Positions 57,596-64,000 of a stretch of DNA of 64,000 nucleotides are shown here, piece by piece. How positions within the stretch are numbered: position 1 is the stretch's first letter; the number at the start of each line of letters is the position of its first letter. Both the position numbers and the translations under genes were made by a program. This stretch comes from Choristoneura fumiferana. Lineage: Eukaryota; Arthropoda; Insecta; Lepidoptera; Tortricidae. Under the pieces are notes generated by a model. That model was given only the letters and a program-made list of their open reading frames with translations, had not been told where the DNA came from and ran no database searches. The stretch is from contig NC_133473.1 in NCBI RefSeq assembly GCF_025370935.1, positions 1,778,288-1,842,287 of the forward strand. Reading direction: 5' to 3'.

Positions 57596-60500
57596 TGCTC
57601 CCCCCTTGGGAACGGAAGTTTCCAAAATCGGCAGTGGGCAGAGTCGATTAAAGGCTCTTCGTAGAGTCCCGGAGGTGGTGTACACATCGGCGACGCGTGG
57701 CACGCCGTCGGAGCCAGGGTGCAGGCCGGTGACGCGGCCGAGCAGCCAGCGGTTGGGGGGCAGGCGGTCGTCCTTTACAACCACCATCTCGCCAAGTTTG
57801 AGGCGCCGGCCATCCTTGTGCCATTTTTGTCTCTTCTGGAGTTCTGAAATGTACTCTTTATAGTATCTACTCCAGAAATGAGTCTTTAACTGCTGCGTCC
57901 TCATGTATCGTGAAACGGAGACTGTGGAGTCGTTGACCTGAGGCGATGGCAACATCATCAGAGTTCGTCCGATCAAAAAATGAGCTGGAGTTAGGGGAAC
58001 TAAGTCTCTGGGGTCTGATGATAAAGGCGTCAGAGGCCGAGAATTGAGGATTGATTCGATTTGGACGAGTAATGTATTCATTTCCTCGTATGTTAAATTT
58101 GCAAGGGCCAATACTCTCTTCAAATGATGCTTAATAGATTTCACGGAACCCTCGGCTAAACCGTTAAAATGGGGGCTGTAAGCTGGTGAAAACTGAAAAT
58201 TTATGGAGTTCTCCGACGCATATTTACTTATTTCCAGCGAAGATGATTTTAATAAACGAGCGAGTTCATTAGAAGTCCCTACGAAATTAGAAGCATTGTC
58301 CGAGAAAATGTTGGCAGGTTTGCCTCTGCGGGCAATGAATCTGTTCAAGGCGGCAATGAAAGCCTGTGAACTTAACTCGGTAACAAGCTCGATGTGAACT
58401 GCCCTTACAGCCAAGCATACAAATACGCATACGTAGGATTTAATCAACTGACATCCTCTTCCCTTTCTGTTCGCTATCAAAATAGGACCAGCATAATCAA
58501 CAGCTGTATTAATAAAAGGATAGTCAATGTGAACACGTTGTTCAGGTAGATTACCCATAATGGGCTGTACACTTTTACCTGCGAATCGACAGCAAGTTAT
58601 ACAATTGTGAACGGTTTTTCGAGCAAGATTGCGTCCACCAATAGGCCAATATTTATGTCGTATTGTGGCAAGTAAAAGCTGCGGACCCGCGTGAAGAAGT
58701 AGTTTGTGATAATACTCAAATAAAAGTTTAGTGACATGATGAGATGCGTGCAGTATAATGGGGTGTTTTGTGTCATAGTCATAGTTAGAATTAGATAATC
58801 GACCACCCACTCTTATTAAATTGTCTGTATGTAAAAAAGGATTTACATTTATTAATTTATTTTTTAAGGGCAACTGATTATTATTTTTAAGTACATTGTA
58901 TTCATTTTTAAACATTTCTTTTTGCACGATTAAACATAATGAATTAACTGATGAATTTAACTCCGAAATTTTTAAATAGTTCGTAAATTTGTTGTTTGGA
59001 TTTCGACAGTTAAAGATAAATCTATGAACATAAGCTAATATTCGACGTAATTTTTCGAAGCTAGAATATTTAGTCACAAAGGTATTCATCTGTTCCAATT
59101 GTACTTGTTCTGTTAATGAGACGTGGCATACAATTTTAGTTTCTGGTAAGTTGTCAACTTTATGAGTTGGTTTTTTAGGCCAATGTTCTTTATTTAATAA
59201 TAAATAATCAGGTCCAAACCACCAAATATTTGACTGGTGTAATTGTGAAGGTATAAACCCTCTAGACCCGATATCGGCGGGATTTAATTCAGTTGGCACA
59301 TAGTGCCATGAGCTAGGATCCGTATTTTCCGTTATTTCGTTGATGCGGTTTAAAACAAAAGATTTTAAAGTTAATTTCGGTGAATTAATCCAACCGAGGA
59401 CTATGGTGGAATCGCACCAGTAATAACAGCTATCAATATTTAAGCGCAAGGCTGTTTTTACCTTGTCAACTAGACGAGCTGATAAAAGGGCTCCACATAG
59501 CTCCAACCGTGGGATTGTCGTAGGCTTAGGTGGGGCCACTTTGCTTTTGGCCATAATTAAATGTACAGAGACCTCTCCATTCTGTGAAATCGAACGAATA
59601 TAGATGCATGCTGAATATGCTTGAATAGATGCATCGCTAAAAGCATGAATTTCTATTTTTATGGGTGATAGGCATAAAACGCGTCGTGGGATTATAATAT
59701 TATTTAATTCGTGCAAATGTTTTACGAAATTTGCCCAATCTGACTGAAATTCAGAAGATAAAGGTTCGTCCCATGACACTTTCGTTGCCCACAACCTTTG
59801 TAAAATTATTTTAGCTTGTAAAACAATAGGGTTTATTAATCCTAGTGGATCAAAGATCTTTGCGATTGTCGATAAAATATTGCGTTTGCTAATCGGGTTA
59901 GGAAACGTATTAACGTCAACTGAAAATGTTAAATTATCCTCTGTACTGGACCAAAGCAAACCTAAGGTTTTAGAATATTCATTTTTATTTATTTTAAGCA
60001 ATTCATCACTAGAATTTTGACCTTGAATCTGATTAAGTAGGTAAGAATTATTGGAACGCCATTTACGTAAATGGAACTGACCGCTGTGAAGTACATTTGT
60101 AAGTGTGTTACATATTTGAATTAATCTATCTTCAGAATCATGACCTGAAATCAGGTCGTCTATGTAAAAATCATGTAAGATAGCACTAGCTACTTCACTG
60201 TCAGCGCATTCTTTGCCTAACTGTACCAGACACCTGGTCGCGAGATAGGGGGCGGAAGCAGTTCCGTAGGTAACTGTGTTTAATTTATATGTTTTTAATT
60301 CTTCTGTGGGGTTAAAACGCCACAGTATTTGTTGCAAATTGCGCTGTGAATCATGTATTAAACACTGCCTATAAAATTTGTCTATATCTGCACTCACTAC
60401 GTATCTATGCTGACGAAATCTAATTAATATACTAATGAGGTCGTCTTGAACTGTTGGACCTACATGTTGAATATTGTTCAGTGACAAACCGGAAGTCGTC

Positions 60501-62833
60501 ACAGCTGATCCGTCGAATACAGCACGGAGCTTAGTCGTGAGACTCATTTCTCGCAACACTCCGTGATGAGGGAGAATGTAAGAGGTTTCCTCACGATTAA
60601 AGTGCTTATTTTCGGTCATATGACCTAGTTTAATGTACTCCGACATAAAGTCACAATATTTATTTTTAAAGTTAGGATCGCGTTTAAACCTGCGCTCTAA
60701 ACATAAAAATCGACTTAAAGCCTGTTCATAAGAATCTCCTAATACCCCTGGAGATTCCTTCAATGGCATTTTTACTATAAAACGCCCGTCTGACTGACGG
60801 GTTGTGTTCAGTGTAAAATGACGTTCGCATGCATTGTCATCTTTAGATAAAATGTTATGATCTGGAGCTCGAACTGTTTCAAGCTCAAAAAATTGATTTA
60901 ATTGATTTTGAAGCTCATTATCAGCGGTATTTTGTAAAAAATTGCAATGGACTGTAGTATTATTATTATTACCTTTGCATGACAGAACCGTACCTGACAC
61001 TAAATAACCAAATTTACTCTTATTTAGAGACGGTTTATTTTTACCTAATGAAATTCTATGTGTACCTAAAACACTCCAAAATATTTCAGCACCTAACAAC
61101 AAATCTATTTCTGATGGCAAATGGAATGTTGGGTCAGCTAAGAAAATATTAGGAGGAATATTTAGTGATGTACAGTCAACCTTTCGAACTGGTAAAAGTT
61201 GCGTAATCTGAGGTACAATGAAGCAATTTATGTCAACTACGTATTTGTCATGACGAGAAGATATAGCTACATCACACCGTTTTGTGATGCGTGACGACTG
61301 ACAATTTAATCCTTCAACAGAAGTTGAAGTTGAATATGCAGGTAAATTAAGCTTGGAATATAATTTCTCTGTCATCAAGCAACAAGTACTACCGTTGTCC
61401 AACAGTGCGCGCACAGTGATTTTGTTACCATCGCGATCAGCGACGTCGACGAGTGCCGTAGACAACAGCACGCTGCTGTGATCAGCGGTGGTAGACGACA
61501 GAGCGATATTGTCGTTTGGTTGGTCATCATCAGTGTGCTCGCCCCGCTCGGCGGCGGAGGCAGTCAGTACGGTGCTTGTGCCTGGAGCGCCAGAGCTGTC
61601 AGCGCTGGCATGAGACGATTGGTCGTCCGTATGTAATAGTGAATTGTGCCACTTTGAGCACTGTAAGCACGGACCTAGCCGACACTTTTTGTCTGGATGC
61701 CTAGGTCGTAAACAATTGAGACATAAATTTAAACTGTTTGCCTTTTGCAGACGTGTTTCTACAGTTAAAGATTTAAATATAGGACACTGATAAACGGCAT
61801 GTTTATTATTACACAGAGCGCATGAACGTGAAAACGAAGGCGGGGTTAGCTGGTTTGCGACAAAGGTTTTAGGTCGAACATGACTAACATCGCTATGACG
61901 ACGCCTTTGCTGCGCCTGTGACTCTGCCATGGTTTCCAATAAATCAGCACGATTTTTCAGGAATCCTTGAAACTCGTTCAGTGTAGGAATATCTTTAATG
62001 GTGTTTCGGTGTTCCTCCCATTCACGTCTAGTCAAAGGATCCAACTTATTAGAAATCATGTAGATCACAAGCACGTCCCAATGATCGGTAGGCAACTTCA
62101 GCGTAGCGAGAGCTCTGAGGTTTTTATTAACAATGTCTATAATATTTCTGAGAGCTCGCGCAGACTCTTTGATCACGGGTTCAATATTAAAAATGGCTTG
62201 GATATGATTGTTTATCAGTAATCTATTATTATTATAACGATCGCATAACAGCGACCATGCAACCTCATAGTTATCCGCTGAAAAGTCTAAGGAGCGGATA
62301 ATTAAAGCAGCACTATCGGTTAAGGCTGCGCGCAAATAATGAAATTTATGAATCGTGGGTATTGAATTATTCGAATGAATTAATGACGCATAGGTATCAT
62401 GGAACTCGAGCCAATCTTGATAGCGACCAGAAAAACTTGGCAGTTGGATAGTGGGTAACTTTAAGCTTGGCCCACCTGTAAGGACAGCCCTCGAACCTGA
62501 CTCCGCCGACTGGAGGCTGTCGGCGCCGCCCGCAGCGCCGCTGTGCCTGTCCAACACCTCTCGAGCGCCGGCGACGGCCGCGTAGTACTGATCTTCAAAT
62601 TCCTTACGTTCTTTAAACTGGTCGTCTGGAATTTCAGACAGACGTTCTATGTCAGACTGCGTGCTGTCGAAATATGCATAAAGTTCCTCGAATTTAGACA
62701 AACGAATATTAATTTCTTTGAGTTGTAGGTTACTAAGTGATTCGCAACTTAGAACGACTTCTAAATATGATTTAAATTGCGTAAGCTTGGATTTATACGA
62801 AGCTCGCACTCTAATTAAGCCTTTGAGATCCAT
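57590..62833 (-). CDS. BEL/Pao LTR retrotransposon Gag-Pol polyprotein, intact
   Basis: One uninterrupted reading frame of 1747 codons starts at MDLKGLIRVRASYK. Regions (residues approximate): DUF1759 Gag-like region about 40-290 (LPSFSGRYQDWLEFHDTY); zinc knuckles about 335-400 (CALCNNKHAVYQC, CLNCLRPRHPDKKC); aspartic protease with LLDNGST about 478; Pao-type reverse transcriptase about 770-1000 with FYIDDL about 889; RNase H about 1065-1190 (HAFSDASIQAYSA); integrase HHCC zinc region about 1365-1430; integrase core with Asp in VDYAGP about 1446, Asp in SDNASNF about 1514 and Glu in NGLAEGSVKS about 1562; C-terminal DUF5641-type domain about 1650-1731. An upstream in-frame ATG at 62971 would add 46 hydrophobic residues and is less likely the start. 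There is no envelope-like ORF. The absence of stops points to recent insertion. Confidence 0.95.
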   Translation of the reverse strand: MDLKGLIRVRASYKSKLTQFKSYLEVVLSCESLSNLQLKEINIRLSKFEELYAYFDSTQSDIERLSEIPDDQFKERKEFEDQYYAAVAGAREVLDRHSGAAGGADSLQSAESGSRAVLTGGPSLKLPTIQLPSFSGRYQDWLEFHDTYASLIHSNNSIPTIHKFHYLRAALTDSAALIIRSLDFSADNYEVAWSLLCDRYNNNRLLINNHIQAIFNIEPVIKESARALRNIIDIVNKNLRALATLKLPTDHWDVLVIYMISNKLDPLTRREWEEHRNTIKDIPTLNEFQGFLKNRADLLETMAESQAQQRRRHSDVSHVRPKTFVANQLTPPSFSRSCALCNNKHAVYQCPIFKSLTVETRLQKANSLNLCLNCLRPRHPDKKCRLGPCLQCSKWHNSLLHTDDQSSHASADSSGAPGTSTVLTASAAERGEHTDDDQPNDNIALSSTTADHSSVLLSTALVDVADRDGNKITVRALLDNGSTCCLMTEKLYSKLNLPAYSTSTSVEGLNCQSSRITKRCDVAISSRHDKYVVDINCFIVPQITQLLPVRKVDCTSLNIPPNIFLADPTFHLPSEIDLLLGAEIFWSVLGTHRISLGKNKPSLNKSKFGYLVSGTVLSCKGNNNNTTVHCNFLQNTADNELQNQLNQFFELETVRAPDHNILSKDDNACERHFTLNTTRQSDGRFIVKMPLKESPGVLGDSYEQALSRFLCLERRFKRDPNFKNKYCDFMSEYIKLGHMTENKHFNREETSYILPHHGVLREMSLTTKLRAVFDGSAVTTSGLSLNNIQHVGPTVQDDLISILIRFRQHRYVVSADIDKFYRQCLIHDSQRNLQQILWRFNPTEELKTYKLNTVTYGTASAPYLATRCLVQLGKECADSEVASAILHDFYIDDLISGHDSEDRLIQICNTLTNVLHSGQFHLRKWRSNNSYLLNQIQGQNSSDELLKINKNEYSKTLGLLWSSTEDNLTFSVDVNTFPNPISKRNILSTIAKIFDPLGLINPIVLQAKIILQRLWATKVSWDEPLSSEFQSDWANFVKHLHELNNIIIPRRVLCLSPIKIEIHAFSDASIQAYSACIYIRSISQNGEVSVHLIMAKSKVAPPKPTTIPRLELCGALLSARLVDKVKTALRLNIDSCYYWCDSTIVLGWINSPKLTLKSFVLNRINEITENTDPSSWHYVPTELNPADIGSRGFIPSQLHQSNIWWFGPDYLLLNKEHWPKKPTHKVDNLPETKIVCHVSLTEQVQLEQMNTFVTKYSSFEKLRRILAYVHRFIFNCRNPNNKFTNYLKISELNSSVNSLCLIVQKEMFKNEYNVLKNNNQLPLKNKLINVNPFLHTDNLIRVGGRLSNSNYDYDTKHPIILHASHHVTKLLFEYYHKLLLHAGPQLLLATIRHKYWPIGGRNLARKTVHNCITCCRFAGKSVQPIMGNLPEQRVHIDYPFINTAVDYAGPILIANRKGRGCQLIKSYVCVFVCLAVRAVHIELVTELSSQAFIAALNRFIARRGKPANIFSDNASNFVGTSNELARLLKSSSLEISKYASENSINFQFSPAYSPHFNGLAEGSVKSIKHHLKRVLALANLTYEEMNTLLVQIESILNSRPLTPLSSDPRDLVPLTPAHFLIGRTLMMLPSPQVNDSTVSVSRYMRTQQLKTHFWSRYYKEYISELQKRQKWHKDGRRLKLGEMVVVKDDRLPPNRWLLGRVTGLHPGSDGVPRVADVYTTSGTLRRAFNRLCPLPILETSVPKGGAC

Positions 62834-64000
62834 TATATACTTAGTGCCAAGAATGAAAATGCAAGTAATAGGTACTTCGCGAAATAGATATGCAAGTGAA
62901 GCGATAGTTAAATCAAATAATATAATTATAAATGCAAAAAGTAGGCAAAATGCGAGGAAACAAGTAAACATGCGCCGGGTCGCCTTTTGTTCTCAAGGCG
63001 GGGAATGCGCGCTGGCCGCTGTGCATGCGCAGACACCGTGCACGACTCTGAGAAGCGCTCGCTTACAGCCACGCAAGAAGCCTGACACAGTACGACACTG
63101 TGCTGCGTTGCTGGAAAGCACCGTAAATCGTCTTTAAGCACAGAAATTAAATTAAATATTAGCCACTTGCAGATGAAACCTAAACACGAATCAAATGGAA
63201 ATTGATTGATAGGCAATTAGATTGTACTTATAGAATTAAGCACTAGAAATTTGTTACGACTAGTTACGTGAAATTACCTTAAATTTTGGTAAAATGTTAC
63301 AAAGAAGAACTAATGAATAGTGAATTTAATTATTATATTTCTCTTATAAATTTCGTTAGGTACCTAATTAAAGGTTGTACCTAAACGATTGAAGTTGGGG
63401 CATTCCAAAGGTAAATGATTTTACCAATGTAGGTACTACTCGTATCTATTGACGAATGACTTTAATGATGAGAATGACTAGGAAATCAATTATGTTAAAC
63501 GTTAAATGCAACTGGGAATGGACACAAAGTGAAAAATCGGAACGAACTCACAATTAGTTATGCCTTCCTCGGTGCTCACGTAGGTATTGTAATAATGATT
63601 GCAGACGACGACTGCTTGATGATGAACTAATTAATTCTTCTTGTTGTAAATTTCTTGATTAAGTTAAAAACTGTGGTTTGTTTCCGTAGGTGGGCCTTTG
63701 GGGTACTTCACTCCTGCAAATAGGCACTTTCTGCTTACGAATCACCCTTCGTTAATTAACTTCTTGACGACCGTTTGTGCCACGCAGTTAAACTAGGCCT
63801 GATCTGAGTATGAACACTTGCAAATCCGCTGCTTGTAGTCTGCGTGGTTTATGAAATTTTAATTGTTGTTGCACAGTTGGGCCTGATCTGAGTACAATAC
63901 TTGCAAATCCGCCACGTATCGCCTGCGCTGTCCTTTGATCGCTGTTTGCATTGCACACACTGCTTGATCGCTAATTGACCTCCCTTCGGTGGTCGCTGGG
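62834..64000 (-). other. 5' leader of the BEL/Pao element, cut by window edge
   Basis: No sequence here matches the 3' LTR start, so the 5' LTR must lie beyond 64000. At 63795-63925 there is an imperfect direct repeat: GGCCTGATCTGAGTATGAAC ... GGGCCTGATCTGAGTACAAT, each followed by CTTGCAAATCCGC. The segment at the extreme right (AGCGACCACCGAAGGGAGG in the minus sense) could be next to the primer-binding site, but this is not provable. Part of this stretch may be host flank if the leader is shorter. Confidence 0.45.

Noticed and set aside
62834..62971. Hydrophobic 46-residue N-terminal extension of the BEL/Pao polyprotein as a signal peptide
   Set aside because: The downstream ATG begins a typical Gag start; the extension is AT-rich leader read in frame and has no counterpart I know of in BEL/Pao Gag.

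Overview
This window is eukaryotic and most likely from a moth or butterfly. The DNA is AT-rich, the genes are split into short exons with canonical GT-AG introns, and the space between exons is packed with repeats of types common in Lepidoptera: tRNA-derived SINEs ending in (ATG)n, RTE- and Jockey-like LINE fragments, fold-back MITEs, mariner/Tc1 elements, Penelope-like remnants and BEL/Pao LTR retrotransposons. No bacterial feature, CRISPR array or operon is present.

Layout, left to right. (1) 735-5781, plus strand: the last three coding exons of the exocyst subunit Exo70; the rest of the gene lies left of the window. (2) About 5.8-16.7 kb: a gene-poor repeat block holding a structurally complete mariner-like transposon (7331-9440, 276-bp inverted repeats, TA target duplication, intact 352-codon transposase), SINEs, MITEs and a CpG-rich stretch at about 12.04-12.56 kb that could be a promoter or first exon. 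(3) 16765-38734, minus strand: the complete gene for little elongation complex subunit 2 (ICE2/NARG2), assembled here from 14 phase-compatible exons into a 706-residue protein. Its introns are full of transposons, three of which end within 9-18 bases of a splice site, and half of exon 6 is duplicated. (4) About 39.95-54.64 kb, plus strand: a split, possibly decaying gene that starts with a THAP zinc-finger segment. Its introns hold LINEs, SINEs, microsatellites, a GC-rich broken BEL/Pao element, a 100-base assembly gap and a nested stack of insertions. (5) 56211-56483, plus strand: the terminal exon of a trypsin-like serine protease. (6) 57590-62833, minus strand: an uninterrupted BEL/Pao Gag-Pol ORF of 1747 codons; its 3' LTR begins at 57595, and its 5' LTR is beyond the right edge.

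Host genes. Exo70 (vesicle tethering) and ICE2 (snRNA-gene transcription by RNA polymerase II) are unrelated housekeeping genes that converge tail to tail across the 6-16 kb repeat block. ICE2 and the THAP-like gene are divergent, with about 1.2 kb between their first recognisable exons. The protease exon stands alone; its upstream exons were not found and may lie in the gap.

The least explained items are: the duplicated ICE2 half-exon, whose differences are almost all silent; a 2,967-bp element at 27042-30008 with inverted ends, an apparent TACT target duplication and many copies of a GTAAGGG motif but no recognised transposase; and a 2,660-bp element with CCCAACCAGC ends at 52907-55566, nested inside two other elements and carrying the last predicted exon of the THAP-like gene plus an unrecognised acidic ORF. 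All calls rest on reading the sequence by eye and on recalled family knowledge; no database search was run.
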